This document shows, in pieces, positions 8,090 to 16,025 of a stretch of DNA of 64,000 bases. The stretch is from Planctomycetia bacterium (lineage in GTDB: Bacteria; Planctomycetota; Phycisphaerae; Phycisphaerales; SM1A02): NCBI GenBank assembly GCA_005776885.1, contig SXOD01000006.1, positions 24,045 to 88,044 on the forward strand, given 5' to 3'. Each line of letters starts with the position of its first letter. Position 1 is the stretch's first letter. The notes below the pieces were generated by a model. The model did not search any database, was not told the DNA's origin, and saw only the letters and a program-made list of their open reading frames with translations. A program made the position numbers and the translations under genes.

Positions 8090-9438
8090 CCAACGCCGGA
8101 GGCTTGGCCGCCGGCACGATCCTCTCGGCCAGCGCGCTGGCTTCCGTCCATCGAAGCGACGACGAGACGATCAATGTCGCGCTCATCGGCTGCGGCGGTC
8201 GCGGCGGCGGGGCGGCCGTGAATGCCCTGTCCGTCAAGCGGGGTCCGATGAAGTTGGTGGCGATGTCCGACGTGTTCGTCGACAAGGTGGAGTCCAGTTA
8301 CGCCGCGCTCGCCGGCGCCAAGCTGCCGGGGGCCGTCGATGCGCCGCCCGAGCGACGATTCTCGGGGATGGAGTCGTACAAGCAGGCGATGGATTGCTTG
8401 CGTCCCGGCGACATCGTGATCCTCGCGACGCCGCCCGCGTTTCGCCCCGTGCACTTCAAGTACGCCATCGAGAAGGGGCTCAACGTCTTCATGGAGAAGC
8501 CAGTGTGCGTCGACGGTCCCTCGGGACGTCGGATGCTTGAGCTGGCCAAGGAAGCCGAGAAGAAGGGGCTCAAGGTCGCCGTCGGCTTGATGGGTCGGCA
8601 CAGCACCGGCTTCAAGGAACTGGCGAAGCGCGTGCAGGATGGCGAGATGGGCGAGATTGTCGCGCAGTACGGGTATCGAATGCAGGGGCCGGTCGCGAAG
8701 TTCCGCTCGACCCGAACCCCCGCAGGCCTGAGCGAGGTGGAGTACCAGATCCAACGGTTCCACTCCTTTCTCTGGGCCAGCGGCGGCGCCTACAACGACT
8801 TCTTCATCCACATCATCGACCACCTCTGCTGGATGAAGGGCGCATGGCCAGTGCTGGCCCAGGGCAATGGCGGCCGCAACTGGCGAACTGGGCCAGACGG
8901 CCAGAGGTACATCGACCAGAACTTCGACTCGTACGCCGTGGAATACACCTATCCCGACGGCACGAAGATGGTCTTCGAGGGCCGGAACATGGACGGCTGC
9001 GAGAATCGATTCTCCAGCATGATGGTGGGGACGAAGGCCTCGGCGATCGTGTCCGCCAGCGGCGACTACGGCGCTCCTTCGCAGATCTGCACGAGCCGCG
9101 ATTTCTCTCCCGGCAGCAAGGTCTGGGAATCCACGATCCCTGCGTCCGAAGCGAACCCGTACCAAAACGAGTGGGAGTCGTACATCGACGCTGTCCGCGA
9201 CGACAAGCCCTACAACGAGGCGCCACGCGGCATCGAGTCCAGCCTTGTGTGCTGCATGGGCCGCATGGCCGCGCACACGGGCCAGCCGATCACCTTCGAC
9301 GAAATGCTTGCCTGCGAGCACGACTTTGCGCCCGGCATCGCCACGCTCACGCTGGATGGCACCGCCCCGGTGATGCCCGACGCGAACGGGGACTACCCCG
9401 TGCCGCAGCCCGGCGTGTTGATTGGGAGGGAGTATTGA
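8056..9438 (+). CDS. Gfo/Idh/MocA-family oxidoreductase with Tat signal
   Basis: The 460-residue protein carries a twin-arginine signal (SRRTFL, residues 6-11, then a hydrophobic AGGLAAGTILSASALA), so a folded, cofactor-loaded enzyme is probably exported. An NAD(P)-binding Rossmann motif follows (VALIGCGGRGGG, about 41-52), and the family's EKP motif is at 147-149. The second domain matches the planctomycete dehydrogenases that act on sugars or inositols. Planctomycetes hold many such Tat-exported paralogues of unknown substrate. A tRNA-Gly follows 82 nt downstream on the same strand. Confidence 0.92.
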   Translation: MHPESSRRTFLTNAGGLAAGTILSASALASVHRSDDETINVALIGCGGRGGGAAVNALSVKRGPMKLVAMSDVFVDKVESSYAALAGAKLPGAVDAPPERRFSGMESYKQAMDCLRPGDIVILATPPAFRPVHFKYAIEKGLNVFMEKPVCVDGPSGRRMLELAKEAEKKGLKVAVGLMGRHSTGFKELAKRVQDGEMGEIVAQYGYRMQGPVAKFRSTRTPAGLSEVEYQIQRFHSFLWASGGAYNDFFIHIIDHLCWMKGAWPVLAQGNGGRNWRTGPDGQRYIDQNFDSYAVEYTYPDGTKMVFEGRNMDGCENRFSSMMVGTKASAIVSASGDYGAPSQICTSRDFSPGSKVWESTIPASEANPYQNEWESYIDAVRDDKPYNEAPRGIESSLVCCMGRMAAHTGQPITFDEMLACEHDFAPGIATLTLDGTAPVMPDANGDYPVPQPGVLIGREY

Positions 9439-9501
9439 GTGAGCAATCCTGCGGGCCGCGAAACGGCGGAGTCTGAGCCCGCTCGCACGACCCGCCCTTG
9501 C

Positions 9502-9507
9502 TAGACT
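9502..9507 (+). promoter_or_regulatory. -10 hexamer TAGACT of tRNA-Gly
   Basis: TAGACT ends 13 nt before the mature 5' end of tRNA-Gly, so only a few leader bases need removal by RNase P. It has the same form as the hexamers before protein genes here. Confidence 0.55.
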
Positions 9508-9520
9508 GCCACCCCCTGAT

Positions 9521-9592
9521 GCGGGCGTAGCTCAGTGGTAGAGCGTCAGCCTTCCAAGCTGAATGTCGCGGGTTCAAATCTCGTCGCCCGCT
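9521..9592 (+). tRNA. tRNA-Gly (anticodon TCC)
   Basis: The cloverleaf is complete. Acceptor GCGGGCG (9521-9527) pairs with CGCCCGC (9585-9591), with discriminator T at 9592. The D-arm is GCTC/GAGC. The anticodon stem TCAGC/GCTGA encloses CTTCCAA, with anticodon TCC at 9553-9555. The T-arm is GCGGG-TTCAAAT-CTCGT, with a pairing irregularity at its base. No CCA is encoded. It reads GGA codons, and GGG by wobble. Confidence 0.96.
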
Positions 9593-9665
9593 TTGTGCGG
9601 TACCCATGGTGGCATCGGGCAGACGGATCACTCCGACAGGCCCTCACGCATCGTTCGCCGCATGA

Positions 9666-9821
9666 TGCCGATCGACCCAGGCATGGGAGCTCTACGAGAA
9701 GTCCTGCCGGCTGGATGAGCCGGTCCGGACCGAGTGGACCAGCCTGTTCCTGGAGGACCTTCACCGATCGCACTATCCGACACTCTTCGAGGACGAAGCC
9801 CCTACGATCTCCCCGCCGTGA
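9666..9821 (+). pseudogene. Protein-like fragment without a start, between tRNA-Gly and xylA
   Basis: The 225-nt gap 9593-9817 holds one frame, 9666-9821, that looks coding: codons such as GAG CTC TAC GAG AAG with high third-position GC, giving [18 protein letters not shown] and then a segment rich in E, D, L and H. It has an in-frame TGA just upstream (9663-9665) and no ATG, GTG or TTG start, so it reads as the tail of a decayed or frameshifted gene. Its stop lies on the xylA start codon. No homologue is recognised. Confidence 0.3.
9803..9808 (+). promoter_or_regulatory. -10 hexamer TACGAT of xylA-xylB
   Basis: TACGAT ends 9 nt before GTG 9818 and supports that codon as the xylA start. Confidence 0.5.
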
Positions 9822-11011
9822 CCCTCGCCCCGATCCCCGCGCCGCGTCCAGCCGACCGTTTCACCTTTGGCCTCTGGACCGTGGGCAACACTGGCCGCGA
9901 CCCGTTCGGTGATCCGACCCGCGCGGCAATCGATCCCTGCCGAATCGTCGAGAAGCTCGCCGGCCTCGGCGCCTGGGGCGTCAACCTCCACGACAACGAC
10001 CTCGTGCCCTTTGGTGCCTCGGCCGCCGACCGCGACCGGATCGTCAGCCAGTTCAAGCATGCGCTTGCCGACCACGGCCTCCGCGTCCCGATGGCGACGG
10101 CCAACCTTTTCTCGCACCCGGTGTTCAAGGACGGGGCATTCACATCCAACGATCCGGCGGTCCGTGCATTCGCGCTTCGCAAGTCGATGGATGCGATTGA
10201 CCTCGGCGCCGAGCTGGGCGCCAGCACCTATGTCTTCTGGGGCGGTCGTGAGGGGACCGAGGCCGATGCCTGCCGCGACCCGCGGGAGGCCCTGCGCCGG
10301 ATGCGCGACGCGCTGGACTACCTCTGCGGCTATGTGCGTGATCGCGGGTACGCGCTTCGGTTCGCGCTGGAAGCCAAGCCAAACGAGCCACGCGGCGACA
10401 TCTATCTCCCGACCACCGGCCACATGCTGGCGTTCATCCAGACGTTGGCGCACCCGGACATGGTGGGCGTCAATCCCGAGGTGGCCCATGAGTCGATGGC
10501 GGGCCTCAACTTCGTGCACGGTGTGGCGCAGGCGATGGAGGCGGGGAAGCTCCTCCACATCGACCTCAATGGCCAGCGCATTGGCCGTTACGACCAGGAC
10601 CTCCGCTTTGGGAGTGAGGACCTGCGCCAAGCGTTCCTGCTGGTGCGGCTCCTTGAGGGGACGGCCGGCGACCAGTTCGGTCCCGCCTATGACGGTCCGC
10701 TCCACTTTGACGCGCACGCCTACCGCACCGAGGACGAGGAAGGCGTATGGGATTTCGCCCGTGGATGCATGACCAACTATCTGTTGCTCAAGCAGCGTGC
10801 TCGGCAGTTTGATGCCGACCCGGAAGTGCGGCAGCTGCTCGCCGAACACGCGGACCCGATGGGATTGTGCCCCCACATGCGACAGTACTCGCGCGAGTCG
10901 GCCACGGAGTTGCGCCGCGCGGTGATCGATCCCGATGCCATCGCACGCCGTGGCCTGGGGTACGAACGACTCGACCAGCTCATGGTCGAGCACATCCTCG
11001 GGGCTCGCTGA
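9818..11011 (+). CDS. xylA: Xylose isomerase
   Basis: XylA interconverts D-xylose and D-xylulose (and glucose/fructose) with two divalent metals. The 397-residue length and the motif set match the shorter, actinobacterial-type class. The catalytic pair His58/Asp61 is in [10 protein letters not shown], the metal ligands are in [11 protein letters not shown] and NPEVAHESM, and HIDLNGQ holds the second metal site. The start is GTG 9818, because a TACGAT hexamer lies 9 nt upstream and the Streptomyces-like [16 protein letters not shown] opening follows at once. Xylulokinase overlaps as TGATG, giving a compact two-gene xylose operon with no transporter or regulator next to it. Confidence 0.95.
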   Translation: MTLAPIPAPRPADRFTFGLWTVGNTGRDPFGDPTRAAIDPCRIVEKLAGLGAWGVNLHDNDLVPFGASAADRDRIVSQFKHALADHGLRVPMATANLFSHPVFKDGAFTSNDPAVRAFALRKSMDAIDLGAELGASTYVFWGGREGTEADACRDPREALRRMRDALDYLCGYVRDRGYALRFALEAKPNEPRGDIYLPTTGHMLAFIQTLAHPDMVGVNPEVAHESMAGLNFVHGVAQAMEAGKLLHIDLNGQRIGRYDQDLRFGSEDLRQAFLLVRLLEGTAGDQFGPAYDGPLHFDAHAYRTEDEEGVWDFARGCMTNYLLLKQRARQFDADPEVRQLLAEHADPMGLCPHMRQYSRESATELRRAVIDPDAIARRGLGYERLDQLMVEHILGAR

Positions 11012-12378
11012 TGGGCGCCGGCGAGGGCACTTCTGGCTGCTGCCTCGGGCTGGATGTGGGCACGCAGGGGGTCAAGGCGATCCTGATCGATGCCCAGACC
11101 TGCGCCGTCATCGCTCGTGGCGCCGCACCGCTCTCGCTCATTCCAGGTCTGCTGCCCGGTCACGCGGAGCAGCACCCCAGGGATTGGGCCGACGCGATTC
11201 GTGGCGCGGTGGCGGATGTGTGGAAGGCGGCACCGCACGCCCGCGAATCACTGCTGAGCGTCGGCGTCTCCGGGCAGCAGCATGGTGCCGTGGTGGTGGA
11301 CGAACATCGACAGGTCATCCGTCCGGCCAAGCTGTGGTGCGACACATCGACAGCAGCGGAAGCTGCCGAGCTCTCGGCCTTGCTCAATCGCCCCATTCCT
11401 GCGGGATTCACCGCGCCGAAACTTCTCTGGCTCAAGCGGAACGAACCCGCCCACTGGGCGCGCGTGCGCCACGTGCTCCTTCCGCACGACTGGGTCAACC
11501 TGCAGCTCACGGGTGCGATCGCCACGGAAGCAGGGGACGCCTCCGGCACGGGCTACTTCGATCCCGTGGCGCGGGAATGGGATCGATTCGCACTCGCCGC
11601 GATCGACACGCACGCCCACGAGCTGCTTCCACGCATCGCCGCCCCAGGATCGATCATCGGCCAGCTGAACGAGTCCGGAGTCGATCTTCTCGGGTTGCCG
11701 GCCTCCGCCATGGGTCGCGTCGCAGTCTCCACCGGCGGTGGCGACAACATGATGAGTGCGATCGGTGCAGGCGCCACGGCCCCCGGTCCCGCCGTCATCA
11801 GCCTCGGGACCAGCGCCACGGTCTTCACGGTGAGTGATCGCCCCCTTCTCGACCCCACGGGTGCCATTGCACCCTTTTGCGATTCCACCGGCCATTGGCT
11901 GCCGCTCATCTGCATGCTCAACTGCACGGGAGTCCTGGAAGAGGTGCGACAGGCATTTGGCATGACTCACGCCGGGCTCACAGCGTTGGCTCGTGCGGTT
12001 CCACCAGGTTGCGACGGCCTCGCCTTCACGCCGTACCTCCGCGGCGAGCGAGTCCCCAACCTCCCTGACGCGACGGGCACACTCAGCGGAATCCGCGATG
12101 GGCTCCTGCGCCCTGGCCACCTCTACCGAGCCGCTCTGGAGGGCGTTACGGCGTCCATCGTGTCTGCCGTGCAGCGCCTTCGGGATGGTGACCTGCCGAT
12201 CACCACCATCCGACTGGTTGGAGGCGGCGCCAAGAACGAACTGTGGCGCGAACTGATCTTAGAGGGAATGGGTGCGCCAGTGCAACTGGTCCCGGAGCCG
12301 GAAACGGCGGCACTGGGCGCAGCGATCCAGGCGCAGTCGGCCGTGTCACCCCGAGCCATTGTCGGAGTTCGCTCCTAG
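11011..12378 (+). CDS. xylB: Xylulokinase
   Basis: XylB phosphorylates D-xylulose to xylulose 5-phosphate, which enters the pentose phosphate pathway (Rpe is at 50614). The protein has 455 residues with the FGGY kinase layout. The N-terminal phosphate loop GLDVGTQGVK is at 13-22, the substrate motif VSGQQHGAV follows (most XylB have SGQMHG), and the C-terminal RLVGGGAKNELWRELI is the FGGY signature 2 region. ATG 11011 shares a base with the xylA stop. The TAG stop (12376-12378) forms the first half of the -10 hexamer of the next gene. Confidence 0.92.
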   Translation: MGAGEGTSGCCLGLDVGTQGVKAILIDAQTCAVIARGAAPLSLIPGLLPGHAEQHPRDWADAIRGAVADVWKAAPHARESLLSVGVSGQQHGAVVVDEHRQVIRPAKLWCDTSTAAEAAELSALLNRPIPAGFTAPKLLWLKRNEPAHWARVRHVLLPHDWVNLQLTGAIATEAGDASGTGYFDPVAREWDRFALAAIDTHAHELLPRIAAPGSIIGQLNESGVDLLGLPASAMGRVAVSTGGGDNMMSAIGAGATAPGPAVISLGTSATVFTVSDRPLLDPTGAIAPFCDSTGHWLPLICMLNCTGVLEEVRQAFGMTHAGLTALARAVPPGCDGLAFTPYLRGERVPNLPDATGTLSGIRDGLLRPGHLYRAALEGVTASIVSAVQRLRDGDLPITTIRLVGGGAKNELWRELILEGMGAPVQLVPEPETAALGAAIQAQSAVSPRAIVGVRS

Positions 12379-12381
12379 ACT
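12376..12381 (+). promoter_or_regulatory. -10 hexamer TAGACT built on the xylB stop codon
   Basis: TAGACT, whose TAG is the xylB stop, ends 7 nt before ATG 12389 of the antiporter gene. Confidence 0.55.
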
Positions 12382-12388
12382 CAGCGAA

Positions 12389-13507
12389 ATGGTTCCACTG
12401 CTCAGGCGCGAATGGCCACTGCTCATGCTCCTGGGCTTGCTCGGGCTGTCCTTCACTCCGTTGGGACATTCGATGCTGGGCGCTGCGGGTGAGGGCGCGC
12501 TTGCGGTCACCTTCCTCGTGCTCCTCCTGGCGATTGTGGTGGGTGCCTTTCGAGTGGTGCACCACGCCGACGCGATCGCGCACCGCGTGGGCGAACCGCT
12601 GGGAACGCTGGTCCTGACGCTTTCGGTGATCGGGATTGAAGTGGCGCTCGTGGTCGCCATGATGCTGCAGGGCGCCGCCGATCCCACCGCGGCTCGCGAC
12701 ACCATGTTCGCCGTCGTCATGCTCGCCATGAATCTGGTCTTGGGACTTTCGCTGGTGAGTGCGGGCTCCCGTTTCGGCCAGGCGATCCACAACATGAGCG
12801 GGGCATCAACCTTCCTGGGGACACTCATCGTGCTGGGGACGCTCAGCCTGGTCCTCCCTCGATTCACGACATCCGCCCCCGGAGGCCAGCCATCGACTCT
12901 TCAGTCGTGGTTCCTGGTCGGCGCGTCCGTGTTCTGCTACGGGATGTTCGTTTCCATGCAGCTGGGCGGACGCCGCGAGTGGTTCCAGGAGTCTGGCGTG
13001 GCGACCGACCAATCCGGTGCCGTCGCGGGCCACCATGATGTGGACACCTGCAGAGGCGGGGTGAAAGCGCTGACGGGCTTCCTTCTGGCGTACCTGGTGG
13101 CGATCATTCTCCTCGCGGAACACCTCGCGCACGGCTTGGAGGGCGTGATCGAGTCGACCGGGCTCCCCCACGCGCTTGGGGGCGTCGTCATTGCCGGCAT
13201 CATTCTTGCCCCGGAGGGGATGGCTGCCATCCAATCGGCGAAACAGAATCGGCCCCAACGCGTCATCAATCTCTCTGTCGGCAGTGCGCTCTCCACCATC
13301 GGGCTCACCGTTCCGGCCGTTCTCGCCGTGGCGATCTACAAGCACACCCCAGTTGAACTCGGTCTGGAGCCCGTGGAAATCCTTCTCCTGACGCTCACCT
13401 TCGCCGTCTCGGTCGTCACGTTGTGCACCGGGCGAACCACATTCTTGCACGGTGTGCTCCATTTGGCGATCTTTGTGGCCTACCTTGTCCTGATCTTTGA
13501 CGATTAG
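12389..13507 (+). CDS. chaA: Calcium/sodium:proton antiporter (ChaA family)
   Basis: This 372-residue integral membrane protein has about ten to eleven hydrophobic segments in two halves. Each half carries an acidic ion-binding signature: LTLSVIGIEVALVVAMM (Glu in the first alpha repeat) and GIILAPEGMAAI with NLSVGSALSTIGLT (second repeat). This is the bacterial ChaA/CAX arrangement, exporting Ca2+ or Na+/K+ in exchange for protons. It is monocistronic from its own TAGACT hexamer. The symbol rests on family resemblance, not on proof of ion preference. Confidence 0.85.
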   Translation: MVPLLRREWPLLMLLGLLGLSFTPLGHSMLGAAGEGALAVTFLVLLLAIVVGAFRVVHHADAIAHRVGEPLGTLVLTLSVIGIEVALVVAMMLQGAADPTAARDTMFAVVMLAMNLVLGLSLVSAGSRFGQAIHNMSGASTFLGTLIVLGTLSLVLPRFTTSAPGGQPSTLQSWFLVGASVFCYGMFVSMQLGGRREWFQESGVATDQSGAVAGHHDVDTCRGGVKALTGFLLAYLVAIILLAEHLAHGLEGVIESTGLPHALGGVVIAGIILAPEGMAAIQSAKQNRPQRVINLSVGSALSTIGLTVPAVLAVAIYKHTPVELGLEPVEILLLTLTFAVSVVTLCTGRTTFLHGVLHLAIFVAYLVLIFDD

Positions 13508-13519
13508 CTGGCCCGGAGC

Positions 13520-13547
13520 TTGCTCGTCGGCGTGGCTGGAGTACCTT
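13520..13547 (+). promoter_or_regulatory. Promoter (TTGCTC, 16 nt, TACCTT)
   Basis: TTGCTC at 13520-13525 and TACCTT at 13542-13547 are spaced 16 nt. ATG 13556 begins 8 nt after the -10, so the transcript would be leaderless or nearly so. Confidence 0.55.
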
Positions 13548-13555
13548 CCTCCATC

Positions 13556-14599
13556 ATGACCACCGCCTCGCCCCGTGCCGCCCACGCCGCGCTCTGCGCC
13601 GGAACCATCGCACTTTCCGCCGGCGGGGCCTTCGCGGCCGACACGCTGTTCACGCTCCAGACCGGGAGTTCCATGCAGGTCCAGATGTCGACCGCAACGC
13701 CGCTGGCTGGCACCTTCATCGGCGACCATGACGCGACAGCCAATCCCACCGGCACGAAGACCCTGCCGGGGCTCTTTGGAGGCAGCACGAACACGCCAAT
13801 CGCCTACAACGCGACGGTGGCTGTCGTTGTCGGGGTCGATACGCCAACCGTCGGGACATTCCATGTCATCGACGGCGCCACGGGCCCTGAAGTGAGCGGT
13901 CTCTCCATCAGCAACGGCACCCCCGGCCCCGGCGGTGCAGACGTCACGCTCACGATCAACTATGCGTCATTCCACACCGTGAACCCCACGGGGCTGTTCC
14001 CGGGTGGCATCGACATCCCGCTGCCGCTCGGCACGGTGGATGTGCAGTCCATATCAATGATTCAGACGTCAACCGTTCCGGCGTTGATCGCGCCAGATGG
14101 ATCGGGTGGACTCTCGTTCACGGCCGCCGTGCCGGTTGAGGTGACGGTGGTGGCCTCTTCGGCCGGAGCCCCGGTTGACATCGCCCCATTCCCGGCGGCA
14201 CTCGCCATCTACGGTTCGTGGACCGATGCAGCAGCTGGTCCCGTCATCGAGGCCTCCGGATCGCAGGCTGACACGTCGGTCGTTCCCGCCAACGGGGCCA
14301 CCTTCACCGATCAGCCGATGGACATCCCGACCGTCTTGCCCGCTGGGGGAACGGCGCACCTTTTGATGTCGGGAGCGATCGCCGACACGAACGTCGACTC
14401 CACGGTGGGTGCCACGCTCATCGCCCTCGGCGAGGGCACCGACGTCCCCGGTGACACCGACGGCGACGGCGACGTCGATGGCGGAGACCTCGCTTACCTG
14501 CTCGGCGCCTGGGGACTCAACGACCCAGCGGCTGACTTTGACGGAAGCGGGACGGTGGATGCTGCGGACTTGGCGGCACTCCTGGGCAACTGGAACTGA
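13556..14599 (+). CDS. Secreted protein with C-terminal dockerin-like repeats
   Basis: The protein has 347 residues. The signal peptide is about residues 1-28, ending near GAFAADT. The long Thr/Ala/Gly/Pro-rich middle has no recognised domain. The C-terminus (about 300-347) holds two calcium-loop segments, DTDGDGDVDGGDLAYLLGAW and DFDGSGTVDAADLAALLGNW, spaced like a type I dockerin pair. In planctomycetes such tails are common on secreted proteins, and no matching cohesin or cellulosome is implied. It is monocistronic. Its 3' flank is a set of three 16-bp repeats shared with the convergent rhodanese gene. Confidence 0.8.
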   Translation: MTTASPRAAHAALCAGTIALSAGGAFAADTLFTLQTGSSMQVQMSTATPLAGTFIGDHDATANPTGTKTLPGLFGGSTNTPIAYNATVAVVVGVDTPTVGTFHVIDGATGPEVSGLSISNGTPGPGGADVTLTINYASFHTVNPTGLFPGGIDIPLPLGTVDVQSISMIQTSTVPALIAPDGSGGLSFTAAVPVEVTVVASSAGAPVDIAPFPAALAIYGSWTDAAAGPVIEASGSQADTSVVPANGATFTDQPMDIPTVLPAGGTAHLLMSGAIADTNVDSTVGATLIALGEGTDVPGDTDGDGDVDGGDLAYLLGAWGLNDPAADFDGSGTVDAADLAALLGNWN

Positions 14600-14611
14600 T
14601 TCGCCCCGTCC

Positions 14612-14659
14612 GCAGATTCACGAGACGGCAGGTTCGCTCGACAGCAGATTCAATAGACC
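14612..14659. repeat. Three degenerate 16-bp tandem repeats in a convergent gap
   Basis: Copies are 14612-14627 (GCAGATTCACGAGACG), 14628-14643 (GCAGGTTCGCTCGACA) and 14644-14659 (GCAGATTCAATAGACC). The last copy contains the stop codon of the minus-strand rhodanese gene (14650-14652). Confidence 0.6.
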
Positions 14660-15042
14660 GGAATCGTGGAGTCGACCGCCGCGGTCCACGCGTGGATGCC
14701 GCCGGCCATGCTCCAGCATTCAGTGTGGCCAGCCGCGCGGAGAATCGCCACGGCCCTCAGGCTCCGGACACCGTGGTGGCAGTAGACGATGATCGAGGCA
14801 GGCGATTCATCCGACACCTCATCGAGCCGCTGCTCCAACTCCCCCAGCGGAATGTGGATCGAGCCAGCAATTGAGGCCACCCGACGCTCATCCGGCGTTC
14901 GGCAGTCCAGGAGGAGCGGGCCGTTGTGGGTTGAGAGGCGCCTGGCGACATCGCACGGCCCCAGCTCCCACTCTGGATGCCATGGATAGCCGACGGGCAA
15001 CTCCGAAGGTGCTGACGAATGGTCCCGCTCGTGCCGAGTCAT
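14650..15042 (-). CDS. Rhodanese-like domain protein
   Basis: The 130-residue, single rhodanese domain has the catalytic loop CHHGVRS at residues 88-94 (Cys88 would carry the persulfide) and the conserved LLDCRTPDE (43-52) and GHTECWSMAGGIHAW elements. It is probably cytoplasmic and involved in sulfur transfer. The sulfur acceptor is unknown. It is third in a minus-strand run TPR protein, RecX, rhodanese, joined by an ATGA overlap with recX at 15039-15042. Confidence 0.92.
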   Translation of the reverse strand: MTRHERDHSSAPSELPVGYPWHPEWELGPCDVARRLSTHNGPLLLDCRTPDERRVASIAGSIHIPLGELEQRLDEVSDESPASIIVYCHHGVRSLRAVAILRAAGHTECWSMAGGIHAWTAAVDSTIPVY

Positions 15043-15659
15043 GACTCGATCCCTTCGTTCGCCATGCCGGCGGCTTCCATCGCCGCCCAGATCTCATCCG
15101 AATCAAATCCCGCCGCCGCCAGCCGGCGAGCAATCGCTGCCGGCGTGCCCTTGCGGGATGACCGAATCGCCTCGCGGATGGAATCGCGATCGTTCACCGC
15201 TGCGGCACCCAGGAAACGGGCGACGGCAGCCTCCCCAAACCCCTCGGCTTCGAGCGCGGACGCGATCCGAGCCTTGGACCAGCCGCGATCCCGCAAGGCG
15301 GCCGTCCTCGACGCAAGGGTTCGTGCATCATCCAGCCATCCCGCCCGCGTCAGGTCCGCCAGCAGTGCCTGGATGTCGCGCGTGGTCGCACCGAGCCTGG
15401 AGAGGCGCTCGCGGAGCGAAGTTGTGGAATGGTCGCGCTGCCCCAAGAGGCGAAGCGCCGCGCGCCGGAGCGCCTCGGCACGCGCGTAGGCGTCGACTCG
15501 GCGAGCCAACGCTGCCGTCCATCGATCGCCCTCGTAGACGCCCAACTCGGCAGCGGCGACCCGGGTGAGTCGATGCATCCGCTCCCCGCCGACCACGACC
15601 CAGACGTCCTGGGGGGCGTTTCGGACCGACCGCAGCTCAATCAAGGCCGGTGCGGCCAT
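15039..15659 (-). CDS. recX: RecX-family regulator of RecA
   Basis: RecX proteins bind RecA filaments and modulate recombination. The 206-residue protein has the repeated three-helix units of the family: TTSLRERLSRLG, then LTRAGWLDDARTLASRTAALR with the RGWSKARIASALEAEGF motif, and a third repeat before the C-terminus. It also has an N-terminal beta extension of about 60 residues (VWVVVGGERMHRLTR), seen in longer RecX forms. Start ATG 15659 is chosen because it overlaps the upstream stop as TGATG; the longer start at 15677 would sit inside the upstream gene. recA is not in the window. Confidence 0.88.
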   Translation of the reverse strand: MAAPALIELRSVRNAPQDVWVVVGGERMHRLTRVAAAELGVYEGDRWTAALARRVDAYARAEALRRAALRLLGQRDHSTTSLRERLSRLGATTRDIQALLADLTRAGWLDDARTLASRTAALRDRGWSKARIASALEAEGFGEAAVARFLGAAAVNDRDSIREAIRSSRKGTPAAIARRLAAAGFDSDEIWAAMEAAGMANEGIES

Positions 15660-15982
15660 CAGGCCACCTCGCCCCACGAGGCAAGCAAGGCCTTGAGTTC
15701 GCCGATGGCTTGCGTGTCGCTGGTCGCCATGGCCGTCCGGAGTCCTTCGCGGGCAGCGTGCACGGCCTCTTGGTCGCGGCCAAGCGCTTCCAGCGAGCGA
15801 GCCCAGTGAAAGTAGGTGTAGGCGGATGAGGCGTCGGCCGCCGCACTGGTGGCGAACCAGCGGAGAGCCTCTTCATGCCGCATGGCCTTCGCGTGCTCCA
15901 TGGCGATGGCATAACTGCAAAACCCGTCTGACGGGTCGCGCGCGTGCATCGACTGGAGTGTCTGGAGCCGGTCGGTCGTCAC
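15659..15982 (-). CDS. Small TPR-like protein
   Basis: The protein has 107 residues with roughly two to three tetratricopeptide-like helical hairpins (YAIAMEHAKAMRHEEALRWF, and WARSLEALGRDQEAVHAAREG). Similar short TPR proteins act as adaptors, but the partner is unknown. The start is GTG 15982, supported by TAGACT 7 nt upstream. It heads the recX-rhodanese operon, divergent from the gene at 16026 with only 43 nt between start codons. Confidence 0.7.
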   Translation of the reverse strand: MTTDRLQTLQSMHARDPSDGFCSYAIAMEHAKAMRHEEALRWFATSAAADASSAYTYFHWARSLEALGRDQEAVHAAREGLRTAMATSDTQAIGELKALLASWGEVA

Positions 15983-15989
15983 GATCCCG

Positions 15990-15995
15990 AGTCTA
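15990..15995 (-). promoter_or_regulatory. -10 hexamer TAGACT (minus), leaderless spacing
   Basis: On the minus strand TAGACT ends 7 nt before GTG 15982. Confidence 0.55.
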
Positions 15996-16013
15996 TCGCG
16001 GGGACGGCTGCGC

Positions 16014-16019
16014 TAGCCT
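16014..16019 (+). promoter_or_regulatory. -10 hexamer TAGCCT, leaderless spacing
   Basis: TAGCCT ends 6 nt before ATG 16026. It forms a divergent pair with the hexamer at 15990-15995. Confidence 0.55.
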
Positions 16020-16025
16020 TGCGTC

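Noticed and set aside
13556..14599. Cellulosome scaffold system suggested by dockerin-like repeats
   Set aside because: No cohesin or glycoside hydrolase gene nearby; dockerin-like tails are widespread on unrelated planctomycete secreted proteins.
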